Positions 34,641 to 43,026 of a DNA stretch of 64,000 nt are shown one piece after another. Each line of letters begins with the position of its first letter. Positions within the stretch are counted from its first letter, which is position 1. The translations under genes were made by a program, and so were the position numbers. The stretch spans positions 5,566-69,565 of the forward strand of contig JBGSOG010000031.1 in NCBI GenBank assembly GCA_041739225.1, given 5' to 3'. A model generated the notes under the pieces. It saw only the letters and a program-made list of their open reading frames with translations. It was not told the DNA's origin and searched no databases. This stretch comes from BOKV01 sp041739225. Its GTDB lineage: Bacteria; Pseudomonadota; Alphaproteobacteria; Rhizobiales; Rhizobiaceae.

Positions 34641-34670
34641 GCAGGAATTGGCAGGAATTGGCAGGAATTT
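34641..34670. promoter_or_regulatory. Three tandem 10-bp repeats, probable AraC-regulator operator
   Basis: GCAGGAATTG, GCAGGAATTG and GCAGGAATTT stand head to tail, one per DNA turn, between the divergent araC-type gene and SDR gene. Direct repeats phased on one face of the helix are what AraC-type dimers bind. Confidence 0.6.
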
Positions 34671-34750
34671 TGAAAGTTGTGGCAGGCGCAAGAGGTACCT
34701 GTCCACTACCTAAAAGCCGGAATTGTCCCTCGCGCAAAGGAATGTGTCCC

Positions 34751-35656
34751 ATGTCCTCCATCCAGAACCAGTTTCCTGACCTGGTGGCCCGTCACGCTGT
34801 CTATGATGCGATTGACCCGAAAGGAGCCCTTGCGGGCAGCGCTGCCGACAAAGTGGTATTTATTTCCGGAGCTTCGCGCGGGATCGGCCAAGCGACAGCC
34901 GTCGCCTTCGCTGACGCGGGAGCCAAAGCGGTCTATCTAACGGCCCGGTCGGCAGACGCACTCGAAGAAACGCGCACCTTGGTAAATCGTTCCAATGCAG
35001 ACACGCTTTGCTCCTGGTCGATCTGTGACGTCACCAGCGCATCGCAGGTAGAGGCCGCAGTAGCGGATTGCGTGGCCAAGTTCGGCGGCATCGACGCGGC
35101 GGATGCCAATGCCGGATATCTCGGTCCCTGGACGAAGATCGGCGAGTCTGACCCCGAAGGCTGGTGGTGGAACTGGGAAGTGAATTTGAGGGGAGCTTAT
35201 CACGTAATCCGCTACACGCTTCCCCACTTGGTTCAATCGGCCAAACGGCGCAGCGTTGAAGGCGTTAGCAGCGGTCACCTCGTTCTGCTCTCTTCGATAG
35301 GAGCGCAGCTCTTGATGAAGGGGGCATCCGACTACCAGACCGCGAAACACGCGATCAACCGGTTGTGCGAGTTCGTGCAGGTCGATCACGGCGAAGACGG
35401 AATCAAGTGCTTTGCCCTGCATCCGGGCGGTGTCGCTACGGAACTTGGGCTGAGCATGCCGGATGCGATGCACGCCTATCTGGTCGACACCCCGGAACTG
35501 GCGGCCTCTTTTGTTGTCTGGCTTTGTTCAGGCAATGCCGATTGGGCCAAGGGTCGCTATTTGAGCGCGACCTGGGATGTTGGAGAACTCGCTGCGCTCA
35601 AGGAAAGCATCCTTCAGAACGACTTGCTGGTAAACCGTTTGCGCGCAAAAACATGA
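34751..35656 (+). CDS. Short-chain dehydrogenase/reductase
   Basis: 301 residues, a classical SDR. The cofactor loop is VVFISGASRGIGQATAVAFA (TGxxxGIG type, with Ser), followed by DAADANAGYL for the NAG motif, VLLSSIGAQLL with the catalytic serine, and SDYQTAKHAINRL with Tyr-x-x-x-Lys. Substrate unknown. It lies divergent from the AraC regulator that likely controls it. ATG 34751 has AAAGGA at proper distance; ATG 34742 is also possible. Confidence 0.87.
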   Translation: MSSIQNQFPDLVARHAVYDAIDPKGALAGSAADKVVFISGASRGIGQATAVAFADAGAKAVYLTARSADALEETRTLVNRSNADTLCSWSICDVTSASQVEAAVADCVAKFGGIDAADANAGYLGPWTKIGESDPEGWWWNWEVNLRGAYHVIRYTLPHLVQSAKRRSVEGVSSGHLVLLSSIGAQLLMKGASDYQTAKHAINRLCEFVQVDHGEDGIKCFALHPGGVATELGLSMPDAMHAYLVDTPELAASFVVWLCSGNADWAKGRYLSATWDVGELAALKESILQNDLLVNRLRAKT

Positions 35657-35686
35657 GTGGAGTTGCAAGTTCGATGCCAGTCGCGA

Positions 35687-35725
35687 TGGCGGAGGGAACG
35701 GGACTGCAGGCGAACCTTCTCTGGC
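35687..35725. repeat. Right 39-bp imperfect direct repeat flanking the araC-SDR cassette
   Basis: TGGCGGAGGGAACGGGAC onward, the partner of 33598-33636; both keep an ACCTTCT block at the same place. It lies 30 bp after the SDR stop. Confidence 0.6.
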
Positions 35726-35904
35726 TTGTGGCGAGCACCCGCAAAGTTCCAAAAGGCCGCTGGCGCGCTGACTTGCTCTTCATTTCCGTTAACGTTTTTA
35801 TGCCTTTGCGACCAACCAGCATTGACGGAGCCCAGTCCAGTAAACGAAGGCAAATATGGTCGGCAAACATTCGAACCGCCCGCAGGAAATGATGTGCCCT
35901 TGTC

Positions 35905-36792
35905 CTAGACGACCCCGTTCGCCTTGGCTATGAAATCAGATAGATGCGGGACGTAATCCTCGGGTCCATTGCCACCGGCAGCCATCGCAAGGGCGAAGGA
36001 ATTCTTCACGGCGCTGGCCATTGGTGTGGCAACAGTTGCCGCATTCGCCATTGACTCCACATAGTGCATGTCCTTGTAGGCATTGCCTAATGTGAATCGG
36101 TGCGCCTCGCGGTTTCCCTCTAGCGCGTAGCCCATGAAGGTCTGGTAGAATCCACAATCCATCCGCCCTCCCCGAATAACCTTGTCGAATTCGGCCAACG
36201 GAATGCCGACTTTGCGGGACAGCGCCAGTGCTTCGGAATACAGCGCGGCATAGCCAAGCGACAGGAAGTTGTTCAACAGCTTCATCTTGTGCCCATCGCC
36301 GATACCGCCGATATGCACGATCTTGGCCGCCCATGTGGCGATGATCGGTTGCACCCGGGCAAAGGCCGCGTCCGTCGCACCCACCATGCAATCCAGGGTG
36401 CCCGCCCAAGCCTCTTTGGGCGTGCGGCTCAGTGGCGCATCAACGAAACCGACACCAATCTCGGCCAGTTCGCCCGCAAGGCGCAAGGACACGGTCGGGT
36501 CAGAGGTCGAGCAATCCACGATCACCGACCCGCGCTTCAACCCGTGCTTCAGGGCGGCAACGGCGGAAGCCACCTCCGGCGATCCGGTCAGGCAAAGAAA
36601 GATCACGTCGCAACCTTCGGCCATCGCCTGCATTGATTTGGCCTCCACCGCGCCACGACCCACCAGATCGTCGACAGATGCGCGGTTGCGATGTGCTATC
36701 ACCATCAGCGGCCAGCCCTTTTCGACGATGTTCTTGGCCATGCCTTGACCCATCAGGCCGAGGCCGACAAAACCGACTTTTTCATGTGTCAT
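35905..36792 (-). CDS. NAD(P)-dependent beta-hydroxyacid dehydrogenase (3-hydroxyisobutyrate dehydrogenase-like)
   Basis: 295 residues. VGFVGLGLMGQGMAKNIVEK is the dinucleotide loop, FVDAPLSRTPKEAWAGTLDC the substrate loop (relatives have DAPVSGG), GDGHKMKLLNNFLSLGYAAL carries the catalytic lysine in the K-x-x-N-N region. These enzymes oxidise small 3-hydroxyacids such as 3-hydroxyisobutyrate or tartronate semialdehyde. The Ser-Arg-Thr in place of Ser-Gly-Gly hints at a different substrate. Single gene in island cargo. Confidence 0.87.
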   Translation of the reverse strand: MTHEKVGFVGLGLMGQGMAKNIVEKGWPLMVIAHRNRASVDDLVGRGAVEAKSMQAMAEGCDVIFLCLTGSPEVASAVAALKHGLKRGSVIVDCSTSDPTVSLRLAGELAEIGVGFVDAPLSRTPKEAWAGTLDCMVGATDAAFARVQPIIATWAAKIVHIGGIGDGHKMKLLNNFLSLGYAALYSEALALSRKVGIPLAEFDKVIRGGRMDCGFYQTFMGYALEGNREAHRFTLGNAYKDMHYVESMANAATVATPMASAVKNSFALAMAAGGNGPEDYVPHLSDFIAKANGVV

Positions 36793-37155
36793 ATGCGTTC
36801 TCCAGCGGTTTTCAGGACGAGTTGAAGCGTTTGCGTGGATCGGTGATCTGGGCTGGGGTCAATGTGCGCAGGGTCTGGATTTGCAGCAAGGGAAAAAACC
36901 AGCGCCGCCGCCAGCGAGGTTTATGCAAGCGCTGATCCGCACAACAAGCAAATGAACCTGTTTTGACAAATCCCCCCGTAAGTATAGGGGAGTTTTCTGT
37001 CTTCGCTCCAATGCCAGCGTTATCCGGATCAATGACAGATGGATCGTATCTTTCCTGCCCCTTGCAGGCCAATTCCGACGGCAATAGCTTTGGACTGTTC
37101 GACCGGAAATTTCAAACTCCGACAAATACTCGGCGGCTGCGAACAATCATTCGCG
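36793..37155. other. Intergenic region, no recognisable gene
   Basis: About 360 bp, holding the promoter side of the dehydrogenase gene and the 3' side of the FecR-domain gene. Short frames here match no family. Confidence 0.5.
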
Positions 37156-38007
37156 CTAGTCACCGTCACCGTCACCTTCTGCCTCACCCTCGCCTTCACC
37201 TTCTCCCTCACCCTCGCTGTCGTCAGATGGTGATGGAGGTTCGGAAACATCAGGCCCGTCAACGCCTCGATCGGGTCCATCGCCTTCGCGCTGGGTGTCG
37301 GCTGCTGATCTTGCCGAGCAACCTGCTGTGGAGGCCCGCCAGCGGTCAGTGTGTCGACCCTGGTTTTCGGTAAGTGAGAACAACCCCGATTCCTCGTTGC
37401 GGGAACGGGCTGCCGACCGCAAAAACGGCAGCTTCTCAATGTCGTTGCGGCTGCGCACCTCGACGATGTCGCAAGACCGGTTCAACGTGATGCAGCGTCC
37501 GGAGCGGGTACAAGTGATGGCTTGCCCGGAGAGCAGAACGACCCGCGTCATGCCGCCCTCACCCACGTAGACGTCGAGTTTCGTGCCGCGTATGCCGATG
37601 GTGGAAAGCGGCGTCTTGATGCTGATCGCGCCCTTCGCCGAGTTGCCCGATATGAAGCGGAACGCGCCTTTGGCAACGTTGATGGTCGCTGACTGAAAAC
37701 CGGTACTTGCAATCACAAACTCGTCGAGGTCGATCACCGAGTTCTCGCCGACGATGAGGCGCGAGCCATCCGAGAGTTCGAGCTCGCCGCGTGATCCAAT
37801 ACCTGCTGCAACCCGCTCATTGCGGTAGACCGGGTCACTCGTCACGACGCTTCTGCTGCCAACTGCGCCGTCGCCGGTGACGTCCTTGATGATGCGCTTT
37901 GCAGAGCCGACACTTTCAGCGGAAGTGGCCGGACCGGCAAAGACAATGCAGACCAAGAGCAGGCTGACGAAATTTGCCATGATGGCGAACAGCTTTTGCA
38001 AACCCAC
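37156..38007 (-). CDS. Exported FecR-domain protein with acidic repeat tail
   Basis: 283 residues. A signal peptide (FVSLLLVCIVFAGPATSA, cleaved after Ala) is followed by a FecR domain: VYRNERVAAGIGSRGELELS, SRLIVGENSVIDLDEFVI, and INVAKGAFRFISGNSAKGAI then IKTPLSTIGIRGTKLDVYV, the hallmark block. FecR domains here act outside sigma regulation, often as secreted beta-sheet proteins. The C-terminus ends in EGEGEGEGEGEAEGDGDGD, encoded by a hexamer-like microsatellite (37162-37215). GTG 38007 has GGGAGG upstream; ATG 37980 would also keep the signal peptide. Confidence 0.83.
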   Translation of the reverse strand: MGLQKLFAIMANFVSLLLVCIVFAGPATSAESVGSAKRIIKDVTGDGAVGSRSVVTSDPVYRNERVAAGIGSRGELELSDGSRLIVGENSVIDLDEFVIASTGFQSATINVAKGAFRFISGNSAKGAISIKTPLSTIGIRGTKLDVYVGEGGMTRVVLLSGQAITCTRSGRCITLNRSCDIVEVRSRNDIEKLPFLRSAARSRNEESGLFSLTENQGRHTDRWRASTAGCSARSAADTQREGDGPDRGVDGPDVSEPPSPSDDSEGEGEGEGEGEAEGDGDGD

Positions 38008-38516
38008 AACAACCTCCCGATCAATACAAGGACATTTACTGATGTCTCATATTAATTTTTTGCCTACCATGAATTTGTCGAATTTGCAGCAGTTTCAATC
38101 TTTAACCTTAACCCTCAATTCGCAATCGTCGAACGCCGCTAACGTTGGCCGGGCGGCCGCGGCATTGCCAAGGCCTGCTCTGGAATCACATCAGTGAATC
38201 CAACTAAAATCGTCGCTAGTCGCATCAACTACGTTGCTGATGCTCAATGGCAATCGTCACGTGGTCATATTTTGAATTTGAAAACGATTTCAGAACCTTG
38301 TTGCCAATCTCATTTTCCGCACAAAATACAGGCTCAACTGCTCCTTGCCAAAACACGGGTCCGCCCCACAAAGGAATGGTAAGCAGCTCGCATCGAAAGA
38401 TGCGTCAAAAAATCTTCCCAAGAAAATCTTCAGACCAACACCCTAGCTGTTCGCAGTTCTCGCGAACTTGCAGTTCCCCCAACAAGAATTCCTCCCAACC
38501 GATCGGACTTTTTCCT
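38008..38516. other. Divergent intergenic region, no recognisable gene
   Basis: About 510 bp between the divergent FecR-domain and fasciclin genes. It should hold both promoters. Short frames read through it but match nothing I know. Confidence 0.5.
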
Positions 38517-38942
38517 ATGTCAACTACTCTTCACGATATTGTCGATACCGCAGTAGCAGCAGGCACATTCAAAACACTGGTTGCAGCGGTAACCGCCGCG
38601 GAACTCGGCGCAACGTTGAAGGGCGCAGGCCCTTTCACTGTATTTGCGCCAAGCGATGATGCCTTTGCCAAACTGCCGGCAGGTACGGTTGAAAATCTTG
38701 TCAAGCCAGAGAACAAGGCCAAGCTTGCATCGATCCTCACCTACCACGTGATGTCGGGCAAAGTGATGGCTGCAGATATCGCTGGCAAAAAGCTGGAGCC
38801 CGCCACTGTCAACGGTCAGGCCCTCCATGTCGATGCCACCTCGGGCGTAACCGTCAATGGCGCAAAGGTGGTTTCAGCAGACATTGAGTGCACCAATGGA
38901 GTCATCCACGTGATTGACGCCGTTTTGATGCCAAAGGCATAG
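38517..38942 (+). CDS. Fasciclin-domain protein without signal peptide
   Basis: 141 residues, a single FAS1 domain: DIVDTAVAAGTFKTLVAAVT, GPFTVFAPSDDAFAKLPAGT (H1 block), LTYHVMSGKVMAADI (YH motif) and GVIHVIDAVLMPK (H2). FAS1 proteins usually work outside the cell in adhesion, but from ATG 38517 no export signal is visible and upstream in-frame sequence offers none either. It differs in this from the secreted FAS1 protein at 55100-55648. Followed by a strong terminator. Confidence 0.9.
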   Translation: MSTTLHDIVDTAVAAGTFKTLVAAVTAAELGATLKGAGPFTVFAPSDDAFAKLPAGTVENLVKPENKAKLASILTYHVMSGKVMAADIAGKKLEPATVNGQALHVDATSGVTVNGAKVVSADIECTNGVIHVIDAVLMPKA

Positions 38943-38963
38943 TTTTCGCAACGATCATTTTTG

Positions 38964-38990
38964 ATGCCCGGTGTTTTGCACCGGGCATTT
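38964..38990 (+). terminator. Rho-independent terminator after the fasciclin gene
   Basis: 10-bp stem ATGCCCGGTG / CACCGGGCAT with a TTTTG loop, followed by TTCTT. Confidence 0.85.
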
Positions 38991-39247
38991 CTTATTCATA
39001 AGTGCAATTTCGTTACGGTTTCGACCAAAGGCACGTCGATGGCTTGAATTCACGATCAGCCAATAGAAGCGACTACGATTGCGGGACAATCATAAAAATC
39101 TTCGAATGCACGTCGTCTGAAGGGCGCATTATGTTCTTTACGCCAGCAATGCGTTTTGACAGGCACCGTTCAAGCCTTGTCGAACTGTCGCGAAACCATC
39201 TTTGACGGAGAAACAATCAATATTGCCGTCGCTTTGAACCTAAACCT

Positions 39248-39559
39248 TTATTCATGCTCCCCATCGCGTTGGCGACCAGAAATGCGAGTGAACACCTGAG
39301 GTTTATTTGCAGCAGTCGCAAGGGTTGCAACCGTGATGGCCACCGCTCCTATCAGGATCGAATGCCCGATAATGCTCGCAGGAAGAAACGTATAGCTTCC
39401 AATGGCGGCCGAAAAAAATACGGCCCACATAACTCCGAGAATCTGCAGCACGTAGTGCCGGATGGCTATGTCTGGAATGTTACGAAGAGGACTGACTTCG
39501 TGGTTGAATATGTAATTCCACATAAACACGATTTGGTTTCTGACGCTGGCGACCATCAA
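39248..39559 (-). CDS. Small inner-membrane protein, unknown function
   Basis: 103 residues. Two or three hydrophobic helices (VLQILGVMWAVFFSAAIGSY and HSILIGAVAITVATLATAA) follow an amphipathic N-terminus with NIPDIAIRHYVLQIL. The end is polar. No family recognised. It stands alone between the fasciclin and LOV genes. Confidence 0.55.
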   Translation of the reverse strand: MMVASVRNQIVFMWNYIFNHEVSPLRNIPDIAIRHYVLQILGVMWAVFFSAAIGSYTFLPASIIGHSILIGAVAITVATLATAANKPQVFTRISGRQRDGEHE

Positions 39560-39833
39560 GTATTTTCCTTCTCAAGTTATGCCCAATTTTTGAGTTTAGA
39601 AAATACGATTTCAAACTCGCTGGTTCCGTTAAACCTTACGGCATTCCAGACTGGTTGGATCAGTGTAACCTGCGCCCGCTTTGTTGAATTCTGACCGCGC
39701 CTGCAAAAGAACCCCAAGTATCGGCCAAACGAACGTAGCGTTGCTACCGGTCATGCACTAAGATTGACGCGTCTCGGCCCAATTGGCGTCTGTCAGCCAA
39801 GGCGTGGTCCACGCGGTCTAAAATTATTGTGGG

Positions 39834-40220
39834 GTGTTTTCTTTGTCCAACCAAAAACTTGATCAGGCGTTTCTAAGGTCCCTTTTGGAAGGCGACGAGG
39901 TAGAGATGAGCGTGGTTTTTTCCGATCCGTCCGTTCCTGACAATCCAATGATCTTCGTGAGCGACGAATTTGAGGCCCAGACCGGTTACAGTCAGCAAGA
40001 AGCTTTGGGGCGAAATTGTCGATTCCTTCAGGGCCCAGATACCAATCCGCATGCCATCGAAGCGATCCGGCAAGGCCTGAAAGCGCAGACGCGTTTTACG
40101 ATCGATATCCTGAACTACCGCAAGGATGGATCGTCGTTCGTGAACCGATTGCGCATCAGACCGATTTATGACGGCGACGGACGGTTGATGTTCTTCGCTG
40201 GCGCACAGAACCCGGTTTGA
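39834..40220 (+). CDS. Short LOV-domain blue-light photoreceptor
   Basis: 128 residues, one PAS/LOV domain and little else. The flavin-binding signature GRNCRFLQG is complete, with the Cys that forms the light-driven adduct. Other LOV residues are present: FVSDEFEAQTGYSQQEAL before it, then ILNYRKDGSSFVNRL with the Asn ribityl contacts and FFAGAQNPV with the Gln that flips on illumination. Without an effector domain it belongs with the short LOV proteins known from Pseudomonas and Dinoroseobacter. Start is GTG 39834; TTG 39843 is possible. Its partner protein is not evident nearby. Confidence 0.9.
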   Translation: MFSLSNQKLDQAFLRSLLEGDEVEMSVVFSDPSVPDNPMIFVSDEFEAQTGYSQQEALGRNCRFLQGPDTNPHAIEAIRQGLKAQTRFTIDILNYRKDGSSFVNRLRIRPIYDGDGRLMFFAGAQNPV

Positions 40221-40338
40221 AGCGCAAATGGCTGGTCCTGCATTTTCCGGCGGCTAAAAACTGGCACCGAAAGCGGCAAAAGAACGAAAAGACATTCCCG
40301 CCCGACATTAACGCCTTGAAAAATGGCTCCCTCAACCA

Positions 40339-40617
40339 TTATTCTTTCCCAAGTTTCCGGGCGACACCCATGTAAATCAGGGTTCGTAAAGGTAGGGTCC
40401 CAAAAATAAAATCCCCGCAGCGATTTATGCCGCGCGGCCCAAGCCCGATCATAGGATCGAAAACGAGCCCTGCTCTATCAACAGCGGCGGACAACTCTGC
40501 CGGTCGAATGAACCTGTCCGGATCGTGGGTGCCCTTCGAAAGCAAGCCCAGCATACGCTTGGCGACAGTGATCGCCAACGCGCCTCGCACCAGCGTTGCG
40601 ATCCGGTCAAAATTCGA
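40339..40617 (-). pseudogene. C-terminal fragment of a UbiG-like methyltransferase
   Basis: The frame downstream of the DCC gene encodes VRGALAITVAKRMLGLLSKG followed by THDPDRFIRPAEL and later NRCGDFIFGTLPLRTLIYMG. THDxxxFIxPxEL with the preceding alanine-rich helix matches the last third of ubiquinone methyltransferase UbiG and kin. The SAM-binding half is missing; in this frame the upstream part is antisense to nothing conserved and runs out of phase through the DCC gene. A truncated remnant. Confidence 0.5.
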
Positions 40618-40631
40618 TTCCACTGCTGTGC

Positions 40632-41183
40632 CTAAAGCCGGGTCGTCGGCCGGTTGGCCGGTTTGGCCCCTAGCCACGTCGCAAATTTGGACAAGGCAGG
40701 CCGGATCGGAAGAAACAGGCGGTAGACCAATTCCAACGACGGTGCGGCTCCCGGCAGGCTTGCAAGCAAAGCGGCCCACTGCCAACTTGGCAGCTCCCGC
40801 CAAACGACAACAAAGGCGCGCGCGCCCGAAACAAGAGTGCCGTCGGACATGCGAACATGGAAACGGCGCATTGCGGTTTGCGATGTCAAGTCGGGACCAA
40901 GTTCAGCGTTTTCATCGGAGACATCAACAAAACGAAGGCTCTCGCCACCCCTGCGTGAAGCGTAGTGCCCAATCTCTGCTGTGCAAAGCGGACACGAACC
41001 GTCGAAATAAACGGTGGTCTCTGCTTTCACATCCTCGCTGGCGGCTTCATCGTCTGTGGCCTGAAGTGGGATTTTGTCGGTTTCAGCCGGCTGCTTTTTG
41101 TGCTCCACGGACGCCGCCAGTCGCTCGGGCAACATGGCATTGTCCCCAACCGTCTCAATCACACCAGCGGTAACAGCTTCCAT
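40632..41183 (-). CDS. DCC-family thiol-disulfide oxidoreductase-like protein (DUF393)
   Basis: 183 residues. TTVYFDGSCPLCTAEIGHYA carries the DxxCxxC motif that names the family, then LRFVDVSDENAEL and a DGTLVSGARAFVVVWRELP block and YRLFLPIRPALSKFATW. The domain starts near residue 57; the first 55 residues are polar and acidic and not part of the family, so a later start is conceivable. DCC proteins are thought to be small thioredoxin-like redox proteins. Confidence 0.85.
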   Translation of the reverse strand: MEAVTAGVIETVGDNAMLPERLAASVEHKKQPAETDKIPLQATDDEAASEDVKAETTVYFDGSCPLCTAEIGHYASRRGGESLRFVDVSDENAELGPDLTSQTAMRRFHVRMSDGTLVSGARAFVVVWRELPSWQWAALLASLPGAAPSLELVYRLFLPIRPALSKFATWLGAKPANRPTTRL

Positions 41184-41294
41184 AACTTGCCAGTCCTTCC
41201 TTGCAGCAATGCCGCTGTGGTCTTTGAAGCCTGATCTCCACTTCGAGACGCAAGCTTGGAAAATATTGAATCATGGATTAAGAGGCTGCCGACA

Positions 41295-41765
41295 TCACCG
41301 CAGGTGAGCTTGCAAAATCCAGGCAAATTTCTCGTGAACCTGACCCCGTGCAATGCACAGGTCTTCACTAAGCGGGTGGTTATGGCGTGCCGCCAGTTCT
41401 CCAGAGGCTTTGAGCGTTGATGCCATTACCTGTTGCGCCTCAAGCATTGCCGCCAGCATTTCCTTGGGCGAGGGTGCGCCATGGTCCTTTTTGATATTGG
41501 AACGCTCGAGAATGCGCGTGAGATTGCCGTCGGCATGCCCATCAATCGCCTTGATCCGCTCGGCAATGGAATCTTGACCGATGAAATGATCTTCGTAGAT
41601 CTGCTGGAACAATTGGTGCAACTGCATGAATTCCATGCCAGTGACGTTCCAATGAAAATTCTGCGCTAAAATGGTAGTTACGACTGTTTCGGCCAGTGCC
41701 TGGTTTAGAGCAGCACAAACGTCAACACGGAAGTCTGGTGCGGTTAAAGCTGCGGAAGTTTTCAT
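41295..41765 (-). CDS. dps: Dps-family DNA-protecting ferritin-like protein
   Basis: 156 residues, the usual Dps size. ILAQNFHWNVTGMEFMQLHQ gives the first ferroxidase histidine, and FQQIYEDHFIGQDSIAERIK the Asp and Glu of the partner subunit site. Dps forms 12-mers that oxidise and store iron with hydrogen peroxide and protect DNA in starvation. The N-terminal tail lacks the lysines of E. coli Dps, so DNA binding is uncertain. Part of a stress-type cargo with the DCC and LOV proteins. Confidence 0.92.
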   Translation of the reverse strand: MKTSAALTAPDFRVDVCAALNQALAETVVTTILAQNFHWNVTGMEFMQLHQLFQQIYEDHFIGQDSIAERIKAIDGHADGNLTRILERSNIKKDHGAPSPKEMLAAMLEAQQVMASTLKASGELAARHNHPLSEDLCIARGQVHEKFAWILQAHLR

Positions 41766-42126
41766 TTTTCACCTTTCCGGATTTTTCTTATCCGCTTTAC
41801 GAACCTCTTCCCGGTGTGGATTTCAGCAGCGTCAATCCGTCGCCCTCCATTGCTCCGCAACCATGTCCCTCGCCGAATATTCGGTTTCGCAGCCGTCGCG
41901 CTGACCGGTTGAACCCATCTAGTGTTGATCTGCAGATGGAATTGATCCAGTTTGTCAACTTGTGCCGAATCCGCGCCATGGTTGATAAATACAATTCTTT
42001 CAAGCCTCTGCGCCTATCCGAATGGATCAGCAGCAGTTGCAAACGCGGATCAAATCGAAATCAAAATCAACATTCAGGAGTCTAGGACAATTTTCGGCCT
42101 GGTTCGGCTGTGATAGAATATTAGGC
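41766..42126. other. Intergenic region, no recognisable gene
   Basis: About 360 bp between the divergent dps and DNA-binding genes. Presumed promoters for both; a TAGAAT-type box lies at about 42114, just before the ATG at 42127. Nothing else seen. Confidence 0.5.
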
Positions 42127-43017
42127 ATGCCAAATGACATTGAGCGCCGTAGTATGGCAACGCCAAACCCGCATGGCGAACACGGCGAACTGGAGAACGA
42201 TCCGGCCTCATTTCCGCGCGACATCTCCCAGTATTCGCTGACCATCGGCGAAGCCTCTTCCCTGATGCACAGCCAGCGCTGCAAGTTTGCTTCGAACCGC
42301 AAAGTGCAGCGCATGTGCCGGGAGGGTGCAGTTGATTGCTACAAGCTGCAAACCACACGCAACGGCCAGCCGGTTTCAGAGTGGCTGGTCAGTGAGGTTT
42401 CGCTTCGCCAGCATATCGAGAAGAACGAAGTCAAATGGGATCAAGGTGTAGTTATACCCCCTTACGCCAGTGGCAACGCCAGCCGCCCGCCATTTCTGTT
42501 CGGCGACGCCAACGGCTCGGGTCGCAATCGCAATATTGGCTTCCCTGCGCCTGATGCCGTGGCGATGCCAGACTATTCTGGCGACGCCGATGGCGGACCG
42601 GAAACCTTGATCAAAGGCCAGGCACAACGCAATGCCGTGGCAACGCCAGACGATAATGGCGACGCCAGCGATAGCTTATTCGGCGAGACACGAAGCCTTG
42701 CAAGCCAGCTGATTGAAAATGCCAGACTGACTGCCGAACTGGAGGGTACACGGCAACTCATTGCCGAAATCCGCGAAGACAAGGCTTTCCTGCGTGACGA
42801 GTTGAGGGAAGCGCGGGCTGGCCGCAAGGACGTGACGGCGATAGCGCAGCGAATGCTGGAAACGCTGGAGACGATTGCCATTGGCGGCAGGCTGTCTTCA
42901 ACATTGCGGAACGCAAATGACAATGTGCCTCCTGTCGCCACCCGCCATCTTGACGCGTCTGGATCGCAATACTCTGGTGATAACCCGGTGCGCCAAGCGA
43001 ACCAGGATGCGGTATAA
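42127..43017 (+). CDS. Putative DNA-binding protein with MerR-like HTH, GDA-repeat linker and coiled coil
   Basis: 296 residues in three parts. Residues 35-105 look like an excisionase/MerR-type helix-turn-helix (YSLTIGEASSLMHSQRCKFA, then RKVQRMCREGAVDCYKL and WLVSEVSLRQHIE). Then comes a low-complexity linker with repeated blocks: ATPNPHG, AMPDYSGDADGG and ATPDDNGDASD, echoed in the DNA by repeats of GTGGCAACGCCAG type. Residues about 195-260 (ENARLTAELEGTRQLIAEIR) are a coiled coil. Resembles proteins next to replication genes on alphaproteobacterial plasmids. Start ATG 42127 follows a TAGAAT box. Confidence 0.65.
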   Translation: MPNDIERRSMATPNPHGEHGELENDPASFPRDISQYSLTIGEASSLMHSQRCKFASNRKVQRMCREGAVDCYKLQTTRNGQPVSEWLVSEVSLRQHIEKNEVKWDQGVVIPPYASGNASRPPFLFGDANGSGRNRNIGFPAPDAVAMPDYSGDADGGPETLIKGQAQRNAVATPDDNGDASDSLFGETRSLASQLIENARLTAELEGTRQLIAEIREDKAFLRDELREARAGRKDVTAIAQRMLETLETIAIGGRLSSTLRNANDNVPPVATRHLDASGSQYSGDNPVRQANQDAV

Positions 43018-43026
43018 TGTTAATGT

